DNA of 64,000 nt, taken from positions 132,656,807-132,720,806 of the forward strand of contig JAOWCC010001634.1 of assembly GCA_030867875.1 (NCBI GenBank), read 5' to 3'. A program made the position numbers and the translations under genes. The DNA comes from Actinernus sp. WN-2022 (taxonomy: Eukaryota > Cnidaria > Anthozoa > Actiniaria > Actinernidae). Shown piece after piece: positions 11,515-23,300 of the stretch. The stretch's first letter is position 1. Each line of letters opens with the position of its first letter. The notes under the pieces are model-generated. The model was not told where the DNA came from, did not search any database, and saw nothing but the letters and a program-made list of their open reading frames with translations.

Positions 11515-13004
11515 TTAGGAGCGGTTGGCGGGCAGTTGAGCTGACCCGACATGGAACTTGTCAATGCGAACGGGGCACTCCCTCCACCAGTGGTTTGTCA
11601 GTTGCGCCACAGTAGCGGCAGGGACCTCTTGTGAATTCTCTTGGCTGCTGTGAAGTGCTGGTGGTTGTGGAGGGTTGCCATTGGCGGTCGTTGTATTGCT
11701 GCCAGGGCCGGGTATTTCATTGGGCATAAGGGGCGTAAAGGCCAGTGTACTGATGATCTCGGCCTCTAGATCTCTGAAACTCTCGCTTGCTTCGACTTCG
11801 CCGAGCTGACTTCGCCTGCCTGATCACGAATCGAAGGGCTGCCCATTCTGCCGACCTGGTCATCTTATCATCATCGTCGTCAAGTGAAACATGACTCGAC
11901 TCGTAATGCTTGATTATCAACCAGCCACCGTCAGAGGCATCAGCAATTCGAATTTTCCTATTGCGTTCCGTTATTAGGTTGAGTACTTCTTCGACAATCT
12001 TGGCGGCCGGTTCGCCCTCAGGTTGCTCTGCTTTGAATAATTCTTGAAGACCGGAAAGCTTGTCCTGTATCACCCTGTTAAATTTGAAATTCTTCTCGTT
12101 TCCTGTCTAGTTGAACTGAATCTCACTGTACTCGCGAACTCTCTTAGACGCGGACTGAGAGTGCTGCTGAAGTAGTATCTTGGGTTTTCTTAAACTCAGT
12201 AGACAGAGCTTCTTTGTAACTAGGCAACTGGTCGACCACAAACTCGGTTTGATCTGCCGTCGTTCCCGCACTCGCTTTCTTTGTGCTTTTATTCTCCTCC
12301 AACGAGTGTTTCGCGCGAAAGGAGCAATCTCGTACGGAGTGATACGGTGACTTGCAGCGTCTGCACCACGTTCCTTCCTTGCGTAACGCGGAGGAATCCA
12401 AAATTGTAGTATACAGAGTTGTATCGACAACATCGTAGCGCCCTGCAGTGTTGCGAGACAAACTCATACGAAAGTGCACATTATAGTCGTACACTGCATT
12501 CCATCGAAACTTTCTATTCGCCTTCTGAATAATATCCCGGTATCGTGGAAGCTCTTTGTACTTATGCGGATTAGCATCCATCAGAATGCCCTCGTACAAG
12601 GCCGTCCAGGCTTCAAGCCAGTGATCAAAGGACTCTATTGTAACCTTTGATTTAGCTTCTCCAGACCCGGCCTCGCCACGATTTAAGGGATCGGCCCTCT
12701 TTTTTCTCTATCATGTCTCGTTGGTTTTTCTGTTCGAGCTGTAGTGACCCAACTTGACTTGACAGCACACGTACTGCTTGGAGTAGCTCTGTTGTCGCTT
12801 GAGTCGATGATATTTTGTCCCTTGAAGGCTTAGCTAGCCGTTTTAAGGCAATACCTGAGTTACGTTTTTGCTAGCCTCCGTGTCACTGTGGTCTGATCCG
12901 AGGCCTTCGCAATGCCTGCTCATCGCACCAAAGCCATGGTCAGACTTTGGGATATGACACCCTGGGCAGGAAGCCATGCATTTCTTCTGCTTTTTAGACG
13001 ACAT
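11515..13004 (-). pseudogene. DIRS-like gag region with zinc knuckle, frameshifted
   Basis: A plausible start is ATG at 13002-13004 (MSSKKQKKCMASCPGC, cysteine-rich). After a stop near 12840, another frame (about 12700-12144) gives a gag-like block (WLEAWTALYEGIL, ELPRYRDIIQKAN) and a CX2CX4HX4C zinc knuckle (WCRRCKSPYHSVRDC). A third frame (12073-11717) gives a KMTRSAEWAALRFVIRQAK segment and a basic stretch. A proline-rich tail follows at 11727-11515. Gag would package the element RNA. Here it is split into at least four frames. Confidence 0.7.
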
Positions 13005-13010
13005 GATAGC

Positions 13011-13774
13011 ATAAAGACGAATTGAGCAACAAAATTAAACAAGTAGGTACAAGAGTCGACCGGTGGGTAACAAGCGTGAGGCAGAATGTTCATTCCTTTT
13101 TATCAGTGAAACCGGATCCTGACATTCCGTACCACTCCCATTAAACTATATAAATCGGTTTGGATAACTTTGATTTCTTCGTCTCCCATATATTAACCCC
13201 GGTTAAGTAGACAACCGAGGTGGAACTGGTAAGCGTCAAATAAATTGAAGTACCCTTAATATGCAAGTTGTAGGTCCTTGGGGAAAGCGCAAGACGCTAA
13301 TTACGAATGCCTAATATAAACACATTAATTTAATTCCAGAAAAAGAACACGGCTGTTTCGGGAAACTTAGTTCACGCATATCAACTTACATATTAGCGTT
13401 AATAACGGCTGACCAGGCTTTGATGACGGCTCATGATCAAGTAAAAAACTGAACTCGTTACTATATGCACGATCGTAGTAAATGTCTCCTACAGTAATTA
13501 TAGATCTTGGAAAGGTCACTGGCGTCAACGAAAACTAAAGTCCGAAAAGAATGAAAAGACTTGCATTTCATTACGCCGACCAAAAGCACTATTTCTCGGG
13601 TTTTCGTTTTTTTTTCTGAAGCAGATAAATATTTCAAGAGTATTTCCATTGTGTGCCTGTCGTGTTTGTGGCAGACAGATTTAATTGGATTTGTTTTAAA
13701 ACCGCGAAAACGACTAGTATTCAGTTATACCATCAAGTGTGTTAAGTGTGATTCTTACAGTGTACCAGCCGTAC
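13011..13774. other. Non-coding stretch upstream of the DIRS gag
   Basis: This may include the DIRS 5' terminal region, but no repeated terminus was identified. Two short opposed ORFs at 13461-13782 lack recognisable motifs. Confidence 0.35.
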
Positions 13775-14113
13775 AGCAATAATTTGAATAAATACTTAAC
13801 ATGTTGAGTAAAATGGTTTTTTTTCTTTACTAACAACTCGCGAACAGTGTATATTTATATTCTCTATAAATCGATGTTGTTGTGATAGAAAGACGCCATG
13901 GAGAATAATGCATTAATGAGATGACGTCAACCCAGGGATCAACCCAAGCTTTTGCTTACGCGGTCATGCGTCAGGAAAGGTCACATTTTCACGATTTCAA
14001 ACAAACGTTGAACATAGAGTATTCTCTGTAAGCCAAAACTTTCTTTACAGAAGTACTAAAAATTTGATGTAGAATCGATATTTATGATAACAAAATAAAC
14101 ATTAGGTGCCCTT
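13775..14113 (+). mobile_element. Right half of a TTAA-type MITE
   Basis: This matches the right half of the complete MITE at 21648-22189. Shared blocks are TTTACTAACAACTC, ATCGATGTTGTTGTGA, GCCATGGAGAATAATGCATT, TCAGGAAAGGTCA and ACATAGAGTATTCTCTGTAA. It ends in AGGTGCCCTTTAA, the degraded terminus with a TTAA. The left arm is missing. Confidence 0.75.
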
Positions 14114-14160
14114 TAAGCCCTTAGCTTGCCGTTTTACTTAATATTATATATTTTATTTAT
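14114..14160 (+). mobile_element. LINE 3' UTR remnant
   Basis: The block GCTTGCCGTTTTACTTAATA plus TTATATATTTTATTTAT recurs at 15012-15048 behind a LINE ORF tail. It is therefore a second copy or a duplicated piece of the same 3' UTR. Confidence 0.5.
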
Positions 14161-14534
14161 CGTATCAATGATGTTCTATTGTCCGGTTGCCTTTTGCGAT
14201 AACAATAGCCTATGATCGATTTAATATGTTACGCTTTTTGCACACGTTCGGTAGAGCGCCGAAAATCTAGTGTCACTTCGTGTCCTATTCAATTTGCTGT
14301 CGGCAGGTGCCAAAATCACACTTACTCACCTCCCGTTAAGTTATCATTTACCATGTTACGGGAGTGGGGGAGGGGATAGTTTGAAAGTATCAAGTCCGCT
14401 CATAACCTCCTCCGCAGCCATCCCTAAATATCGGAAAAACCGCGAAAAATCCCTCTCTTTTCTTCACCTGCCACAGGGAGTCCATAATCTGATTTCTTCG
14501 AACATTAGAGATGCCTGCGAAGGAGGCTAGGCCA

Positions 14535-14862
14535 CTCATCAGCTAAGGATTTTATCATACATAGCTTGACACGTGTGAACCAGCTATGAATTCGAGTGAA
14601 CTAATGCCCGCTCATCGGATAAGGTTTTAACATACATAGCTTTACACGTGTGAACCAGCTATGAAGTCGAGTGAATTAATGCCCGCTCATCCGCTAAGGA
14701 TTTTAACATACATAGCTTTACACGTGTGAACCAGCTATGAAGTCGAGTGAATTAATGCCCGCTCATCCGCTAAGGATTTTAACATACATAGCTTGACACG
14801 TGTGAACCAGCTATGAACTCGAGTGAATTAATGCCCGCCCATCAGCTAAGGATTTTAACATA
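14535..14862 (+). repeat. 76-bp tandem repeat, four to five copies
   Basis: The unit contains AAGGATTTTAACATACATAG, CTTTACACGTGTGAACCAGC and TATGAAGTCGAGTGAATTAA, then TGCCCGCTCATCCGC. The CAGCTATGAA block recurs at 14581, 14656, 14732 and 14808. The partial last copy ends near 14862. Confidence 0.85.
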
Positions 14863-14879
14863 TATTGCCGGTACGGTTT

Positions 14880-15050
14880 TAGATTCTAAAGGCTGCTTTA
14901 GAATCTAAAGACAGCTTTCGTGTAAAACGGTGCAAAACTTTGGAATGAATTACCAAATCAAAGACATTTATCGTCCTTTAAGCAGGAGCATTCATCCAGT
15001 AAGCCCTTAATGCTTGCCGTTTTACTTAATATTATATATTTTATTTATAC
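14880..15050 (+). pseudogene. LINE ORF2 C-terminal remnant and 3' UTR
   Basis: One frame reads AKLWNELPNQ, which is the conserved LINE ORF2 tail, followed by a short 3' UTR shared with 14114-14160. A small hairpin (AGATTCTAAAGG and CTTTAGAATCT) lies just upstream at 14881-14901. Confidence 0.5.
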
Positions 15051-16776
15051 TATTAAATTCCATGCGTCTGTCTGTTTGTATGTTTGTTCCAGTTGGTTAA
15101 GAGTATTCCAGTTGTTTGAGAGACAAAATTGTAATTCTGCATACAAATGTCAAACTGAATTCCACATCAAATTGGAAAACAGTTATTGCCAATTTTAGGA
15201 ATATTAACTAGCCTAGGTAGTCAATTAAGCAATGTTTCATGTAAGAACGATAGAACAAACAGCAAAGGAATGCAGGGAGGCGTTAATTTTGTATTGTTAA
15301 TTATATAACATAAAAATCATCCAAAAAGTAAGAGAGAAGTATCATTCTCTTTGATTTTATTAAAGTTTGATGAAATGATTTACATGGTGGCTCCATATGT
15401 CGTTTATAATTGAAATCGTATGTGAAGAACCGTATCAAATGTGCCAGTTTCGTAGCTTTTGTGTTCGGCAATTCCTATTGGTTGGAAAAGGATTTCCTCG
15501 TTAAAATGGAATGAAACAAGCACTTTCTGCAAACTTTATTTCATAACATTCATCCCTATCGCCCAGTGTATCTATATTCTACAACACACGAGAATCCTAT
15601 GTGAGGGAGTCTCATTGCCGCAGAACAATGAATTCTGCTATAGTCCTTAGCTGAATCATTACTTAAGTTTATGATTACAGATTTGCTCTAATTTGAACAA
15701 ATTAAGACACTGAATACTGAATTCCCGGATTGAATTATACATTAGGTCAATTAAATATCTATCACTTGTATTATTGAACGGGAATATATTATCTGACCTA
15801 CATTGTCGACTAGCCTTCTCCGTAGACATCTCCTCAGTATATAATCGGAAAAAATCTAGACCAGGTTTCCTGTTGTAAAACGAGAGAAGAGAGGGGACAG
15901 ATGATCTTCTTCTCTCCTCCGCAGGCACAGGTAACCCAATATACAATTGTTTTTTTTACAATTTGTTTTTCTCGCGGTCCTATACTTAAGGTGCCTGCGG
16001 AGGAGGCTCATGGTCGGCATAGCGAAATCTCGTTTGTGGCTGTAAAGTTGTTATATTGTTTAACAGAAAGCAGAGAGCACCTCAAATGGAACCATTTTAT
16101 GCATACTCTATAGCTCTGCAATTGTCACTAACGAACGGTTTTTGACAACAAGGGCAGATATCATACATTTAATAAAGAGAAGTTATTAAATGTTAAGTAC
16201 TTTTTTTGTATCAGCCACGGATGTCGTCCAAGTTCTTTGGTTCATTTATAATGACTGCAGGGCTATTTTGATATTTCCTCTGATAAATCCTTCCATACTG
16301 AAGTTCTTATCCCGGTTATAACTCGTGTGATTGCGAGAAGGCTCTGAAAGTCGCATCATGTTGTGATGCTGTGAAGTAGTCATTATTATGTTTATAAAGT
16401 TCTTATCCCGGTTAATTTCGGATAGAACGTAGGGCGAGAAGGCTCTGAGGCAGGGCCTAGATTCTCCTAGATGTAGATATTATTATCTGCCAATCTTGCT
16501 ATACCGGCCAGATCACCAGTGGGTTTGTCCTTCTCGGACGATTATTATGAGGTCGAATTGTTTTCAAAACATTTTCAATTCTATTGGAATATTTTTTAAA
16601 TGCCAAAAACCTGAAACAAGAGCGATAAAGTGAATGTTGACACAAGTTGATAGATTGTGGTCACCATTTTGTTTTCTTTTTTAATTTACCATGACGCACG
16701 GTAGGGCCTAATGCTGTCTATTGTTATGGACATACGCCAATACAAGCGAAAATCTGCCTGATCCTCAGTTTGACAT
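15051..16776. other. Intergenic region upstream of the ABCC4-like gene
   Basis: No gene is recognised. A hairpin at 15914-16006 has arms CTCCTCCGCAGGCAC and GTGCCTGCGGAGGAG around an AT-rich loop. A short duplicated block (AGTTCTTATCCCGGTTA) lies at 16302-16318 and 16399-16415. The promoter or an upstream 5' exon of the transporter gene may lie here, but no convincing TATA or initiator motif was found. Confidence 0.4.
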
Positions 16777-16824
16777 ATGTTCCATCGTTTCATTTCAAAG
16801 GTAGCAGTAACAAATAAAGATATC

Positions 16825-17322
16825 ATGGAAGAAAAACCAAAGGACGACAAAGCTGGATTCTGGTCGTTACTGACATTCTCCTGGCTTAACCCTCTTATCA
16901 ACGTTGGAATCGAGCGTCCAATACAACCAAGTGACCTGCCTCCATTGCCAAACGACTTCAGATGCGAAATGCTAACCACAAAGCTAGAAGATAGCTGGTC
17001 AAAAGAGCTACAGCGTGCCAAGATACACCTCACCTCACCAAGCCTATGGAGGGCAATATTTGGATTAATACCGTGTCAAGAGATTGTGTTGTTGATATTT
17101 ATGTCATTTACATATACCTTAGCTTTGACTGTCACGCCACTGTTGCTCTACAATCTAATCGTCGCGTTACTTCAGGGCGACAGGACAAGTGCGTTACTCT
17201 GTGCTGTTGGTATCGGCGTCATTGCAACCGTAAGGGCGATTGCGTTGATTCACAATCTATATCGCTCCGAAATAGTAGCAATGCGTGTGAGATCAGCGCT
17301 AACTGGAATAATCTACAAAAAG
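16825..17322 (+). CDS. ABCC4-like: ABCC4-like exon 1 (N-terminus, TM1-TM2)
   Basis: Residues 1-166. The exon includes the [13 protein letters not shown] lasso motif and two hydrophobic spans at about 87-115 and 122-144. It ends in GIIYKK directly before the donor GTATCT at 17323 (phase 0). An in-frame ATG 48 bp upstream (16777) would add 16 residues. A CAG at 16805-16807 could instead be a splice acceptor of a 5' UTR intron, so the true 5' end is open. Confidence 0.88.
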
Positions 17323-20300
17323 GTATCTCTCTTGCTTCCTTTTTCTCATCGATAATACGTGCTAGTATAATTTCATCAGTAAATATAGAGATCCCCGTGC
17401 TCTGATTGGTCGAGAATTACGTCATACGTCGCTATATTCACCTCCAGAGCACCTGGAGGTGAATATAACATACACTTGCATATTTACCGATGTTTCTCAC
17501 GAAGAAATAAATAATATGAGAGAAAAAGCTTTTCCAAAACCCACCAAAGAAGCAACTAAATAAGTATGGCTAAACTTGAAGCTTTTTAAATCCATAAGCC
17601 TTTACAAACGAAGTTTACTGACGAGTTTCGTGTTGAGTTTACTCTGACCTCGTGTCTTCATGAATCACAAACTTTCACAAGGAAATAACGTCTACTTAGA
17701 ACAATAAATAACACGACGAGACCTTGGCCTACAAATCTGGGAACTGTTCGACTTAAAAAAGAGTGTACTTACTTGAGTCTTTTCCTCGTGGTTCTTGATA
17801 GAAAAACAACAACTTCTAGTTTCATTCAGGGAGACGGTTGCTGTTTAATGCTCTTCCCTCGCCGCTCTCGGTGTGTTTCAAGTGTTATCTCATACAGAAA
17901 TCATTTGTCTCTTGATTTACCATTGTCTTTGATTCTGTGATATCGGCTATAATCCACAAAACTACAAACTGTAGATTGTAGTTTCCAGCAAATTTGTCCT
18001 TGGAAAAGCGGTTCCTTTCGATCAATTTTCACTCGCCGTGGCAGATTTTCAGTTTTGCTCATTTTCGCTGCATTTCCTCTCTCAATTGTAACACGGTTCG
18101 AGGTCTCAAAAGTGAAGACTGCTGCTTCAACTTGAATCCTAGTGTGGATTTGGACTGCTTTTCGGTATTTCTCTGTCTTTAGCAAATCCATTCTTGTAGT
18201 CCCTGGAAGTCTCGTGTCGAGTCGGTTTGTGCAGTGAAACGTAGCGGCACGTGATTATGCAAATGTTGTCACAAAGCTATCCTGTCACGCGCGCTTATAA
18301 AACTTTAATTTCTCTGATATTCACTGATGAAATTATACTAAAACAATTATTCACTTCAGTCTTAGTGACTATTGGTGAATATTTACCTCGACTTCGTCTC
18401 GGTAAATATTCACCAATAGTCACTTCGACTTCAGTGAATAATTGTTAATTAGAAAAAATATCACGAGATGATTATGATGCAATTAAGGGCCCATTGACAT
18501 ATTTAAATCGGCCGTTGCTAGGGAAAGTTTGCAGCCTCATAAAACCCGGAAAATTAAAGAGTGGGCAATGATTATTGTCAAGGTGACTCCTAGGGTAAAG
18601 TCTTGTAGTCTGATGACGTCATTAAGTGACGTCATGATGACGTCATCAAAATCAGAAAATTTCTAAACTGCTCTCCAAGGATTTTTAATCTACTAGTAAT
18701 TTATGACTATTTTCCGAACCTACGAATTAAGGCGCATAAAACCGAGCATGCGTTTGCCATTACGACAAAAAATAAAGATTTTACGATACTTTTCAGTCCA
18801 ATTTTTAGCTTTTTTGGCGAATGAAAAGCCATAACTTTGGCATGCTCGATTTTGTGGAGAACGTGGTCAACAACATTTTAACGGGAAGAAGTTTGGTGTT
18901 TAGTGAAAGCGCGCTAAATGTTTAGGACTTTTAGAAACCGGAAGTGAAGAAATTAACGCATGCGCAAAAGTACCTGTTTTGTTGTCGTGAAATAGTCGCA
19001 GAACTGTTGTTGCAGTAAAGTCTATAATAATTGGTCGAACAGGATGTGCATTTTCTCCTATTTCCTCCGACAATGGCCAGTTTTGGGACTTGGCTGAATA
19101 CTCCAGTCTGGAAGCTATCTGGATTGTCTGCAATGAGCCGGCTTCGGACTGTGTGGCCGTGGAGCACATGCCAGGAACCCATTTAGAGGCAATAGAAATC
19201 AAGCTAAAATTAGATCGAGATTCGACAACTTTTACTTGAAGTAAGTTGAATTTCGTGGCGTTCACAACAGTTTGTTTTCCGACATCGAAAATACTTTTTT
19301 TAAGGACGAAAACTCACCTGTATTTTAATTAGTTGCACTGAGGTTCAATCAAAACTTTACCAGGAACCCAAAAGCATTATCTGGAGACAAAAGTGTGCAT
19401 GTTTGTGGAAGATTTGAATTGAAAACCTGCCGGTCGAAAATCACTTGACTTCTTGCAGTGTTCTTGAGTGGCCGTACTTTTCTTCGTGGTTTTAGAAGCC
19501 ATTTTCTCGCTGGAAGCAGCGACCTTTTCAGCTTCTGTATTTTTGACAAATTTAGATACTGTTTACGAGATGTTCTTTCAATCTATCAACAGTAGAAAGA
19601 GCTCGGCTACATCGAAGAGTCTAATACAAGTTTGCTTTCCCATACATCGGCGATTTCCTGACTGGCTTCATCACTGTGTTGTAGGGTTAGACACATTATG
19701 CTCGAAAATTCGAGCATTATGCTTTTGAGCGTCACCCTAAAAATCATAGCATTATGCCGAAAATTATGCTCACGTCGGAGCATTATGCTCGATTGATGCT
19801 TGCTATATTTTAGCTTTTTTCCTGGCCCTGCCCAAACAAATTACCTCCATAGGTTACAAACACAACTTTGGCAACCTGGCATAATGGGATAACCAGGCCT
19901 CTAAACCGGTAACCAAGCCTTGACATGAGCTGAATACTGTACTCAGAAAAGGCAGTTGAAAACCAAATTCGTGACATTTTTCTAATAAAACTTTTCATTG
20001 AAAACAATGAAAGATAAATTTTGTAGCATTATTATACATTCAAAAACTCATGAATAATTAATGAGCATTTTGTCCAATCAGATGAAGCAAATCAGTCACG
20101 TGCATGCTCCTTTATACCTGATAAAATCTCATCATTCTAAAAGGCCCGCGGAGGGATTTGAATTATGTCCCAGAGGGAAACGGGGTTAATGATTGAGACA
20201 ATGGAATTTCTATTGATGTTTCAGCTTTCTCACTGAATTGCTAATTAGGATGAACGTTTTATATAAAGAATATTAATGAACATGAAATATTATATAAAGT

Positions 20301-23300
20301 TTCATCCTAATTAAGAATTCACTGATAAAGACCCAAAGATAGCAAAAAGTACACGGAACATAACTCGGGTACCTAGATAATAAATTTTGCACTAAATTTA
20401 CTAATATCATCAGACTACCGAGATACACAGATGATATTTTTAAAATGAAGTTATCCAACTACCATTAATTGTTTACCGAGCCACTGTTTAGTTCCAATTA
20501 TTAAACCAAACTCAAAGCCGTAATATTATAAAAACGTGCATTAAACTTACATATTTTGTGCCGGAGTCAAACATTTAGAGTCTGCCGTCATGTCAGTCAC
20601 ATCGCTTTCCAAGTCTTGAACTTTATCGAGGTAAACCACGACACCAAATCCTTCAAGTGCAGATTCCTCTTGCATTGCGAAACGGCGCTTCAAACAACAT
20701 AGTATGGTAATTTCTTCATGTCATTCCCTTGAGATGTTTGTAATTGCAGGCGGTGATTACTCGAATATTTTGCATGGCGTTGTGAATACAAAGGTTCAAT
20801 GGTTCATTAAGTAACCATTCCCTTGAGATGTGCGTCTTTCTTTCATTGCATTCTTAAAGCGTTTTTGAAGCCGTTTAAAACACTCACAGCACGTGTTTTA
20901 TCAAGTCTAAAAATTCTCGGGCTTCGCCCTCGAATTTTTAAACATGATAAAACACTGCTGTTCGTGTTTTAAACAGTACAAAATGCCTATTATGCCAGCA
21001 TTATGCTTGATGCTCTGACTATAGCATTATGTCCAAAATTATGCCGGTAAATGTGTGTGTTGGCGGCGCCGTACGCTTGCCGTTACTTTTTTACTCAGTA
21101 CAAATTATTAATTATTTCCCTTTCTCTAGGTTCAAGTACAGTTAGGCGCCTTTCGAGTCCTGAACGATTCCTTTAAATTTATCTGATTGAGATTCTTCTC
21201 ATGTATTATTTTCTTTCACACGATAAACCAAGCTTTTCATTTTCCCCGCTACAGCTTGTTCCGACTTTTGAACACTTTACTTCATTCATTCATGAAAACC
21301 TTTCAGCTAAACCACGAATAAAACTTACAAACATAAGTAAGTATTAAAACTATGTAAGTATTAAAACTATGTAAGTATTAAAACTATGTAAGTATTCAAA
21401 CTATCGGGTGGACGGTGAACACGCATAAAACTAGCCTGAGAAAACAACCGACTCATATAGCCCGAGTCGGCTGTTTTCTCAGGCTAGGAAAAGTCGCATC
21501 TGCTGCTGCGAGTATAGCAACGGTGTTGCGTAGCAACGGAATATGTCAATGGGCCCTTAAGTGCTGCTTGTACACTTATAATAGCGGAGCTCGGGCACGG
21601 TCCTGCCTTTGATCAGCCTCTATATATGGTTGTTTCAGGTCCGTTAAAGTGCACCTAACCCCTTTTGCAATTTTTATACATATGAATCTTTGAAAGGTTT
21701 TGAGTACTTCTGCGAAGAAATGTTTGGCTTACAGAGAATACTCTATGTTCTAGGCTTGTTTGAAATGATGAAAATATGACCTTTCCTGACCCATGACCGC
21801 GTAAGAAAGACTGGGTCGATTCTTGATCTTACGCAATCCAGTTCATTCGACTTCGGCAATATATAATTTGAATAAATATTTTGCATTTGGTCTAAAATCA
21901 CTGTGTTCTTTACTAACAACTCACAGACTGTGTATATTCTCTATATATCGATGTTGTTGTGAAAGAAAGGCGCCATGGAGAATAATGCATTAATGAGGTG
22001 ACGTAAGATCCAGAATCGACCCAGGCTTTTTCTTACGCGGTCATGGGTCAGGAAAGGTCAAAGTTTCACCATTTAAAACAAGCCTAGAACATAGAGTATT
22101 CTCTGTAAGCCAAAAATCTCTTCGCAGAAGTGCTCAAAACCTTTCAAAGATTCATAGGTATAAAAATTGCAAAAGGGGTTAGGTGCACTTTAACAATTTA
22201 GAGTTTTTATTATAGGATAAAACATTTCATATATTCTAATCATATATCATCATCAAACTCGTGAAATATTAAAAAGCCTTTCTAAAAATAGACAGTCTGT
22301 ATTTATGATTGTGGGACATGATATATTGCTGTGGGAAAACTGCTACGCTCTGATTGGTTCGCTATTCTTTGCTGGAGTCAGAACTATGAATTCACAGTTT
22401 CACTGGAAAAATTGGACTATTTCCATAGTGTCAAATATGCCAGAAATAAGTTGGAAAAAATCATGGAAATATTCTAGAAAAAACGGATTCCCATACTGTA
22501 AAAGATGTCCAGCGTTTTCACGTGTCTTCTGCATTTCTTTTTTTCCTTTTCTTAGATTTTCATTACTATATCTATGCCAGATATATAAGATTTTCTCTGC
22601 TGCGCTACATTTGCTTCAGAAGATACGATGAGGCCGGACGGCCTTTACCCAGCCCGTGACGTCAACACGTATGATCCCCATCATGTGACGTTTGTTAATG
22701 ATTTCTTATGCAAAACAAATGTATCTAATCACTGTAATTTTGTTTGTAAGGTTCTTCTCTTTTCACAAGAAGATATGTCAACGATTACGTCAGGTCACGT
22801 GATGAACTTATTAGCCAATGATATCGAGCGGTTTCAATTACTCATCCCGTACCTTACGTTCATCTCAATGGCTCCACTACAACTGCTAGTCACTACAGTG
22901 TTGTTGTACTGGATTGCAGATTGGCCTGCATTGGTGGGAATTATTGTCACATCGTCGTTGATCATATACCAGGTTTGTTGATTTGATAGGAATAGAGTAT
23001 TACGATTATTTACGATTATACTTTTATAGATAGATATCAAACACAACCATGGACGCAAAAATAACTTCAACTTTAGTTAGTTTCAAGGAGGATTAGAAGA
23101 CCTTTCCATAATCCTCTGCGCAGGAATTATGTTATCGTTTTTAAATGTCACGTGATCAGATCATTCTGAAAGAAATTTCATGGAGGTCGGACCTCACAGC
23201 ACAAACATTTTCACAACACATTCTCAAAACCAAAGATTTTCCTGGAATTAGACGTAAGTTTACGCTAGCTTTGACTTCCCCGTATTTCTGGAAAAATATT

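Larger units (their letters stand above)
5640..13010 (-). mobile_element. Degenerate DIRS-like retroelement, interrupted by several insertions
   Basis: Read on the minus strand, the order is gag (13004 to about 11515), reverse transcriptase (11505 to 10990 and 9530 to about 9250), RT tail plus RNase H (9250 to 8638), then RNase H continuation (6415 to 6332 and 6063 to 5640). RT motifs include an LILDLRHVNQ block and a YLDDG active site, both typical of DIRS RT. No methyltransferase-like or tyrosine recombinase domain was found at the low-coordinate end, so the element is truncated there. Frameshifts and stops are common, so it is dead. Inserted DNA lies at 9531-10989, 6416-8637 and 6064-6324. 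DIRS elements normally integrate by a tyrosine recombinase, but that module is missing here. Confidence 0.75.
18487..21556. mobile_element. TTAA-flanked DNA element, 3,070 bp, Kolobok- or piggyBac-like ends
   Basis: TTAA at 18483-18486 and 21557-21560 flanks a perfect 17-bp inverted terminus, GGGCCCATTGACATATT. A CCGTTGCTA block follows near both ends. TTAA target sites are the hallmark of Kolobok and piggyBac transposases. No transposase ORF is present: the longest ORFs (about 120 codons) have no DDE-type motif. The interior holds a TGACGTCA cluster, a CATTATGC-rich region, a CTCATGAATAATTAATGAG hairpin and a 21434-21486 hairpin. It is probably non-autonomous and composite. Confidence 0.7.

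Noticed and set aside
16686..17033. Minus-strand ORF over exon 1
   Set aside because: It is the antisense shadow of the ABCC4-like exon 1.
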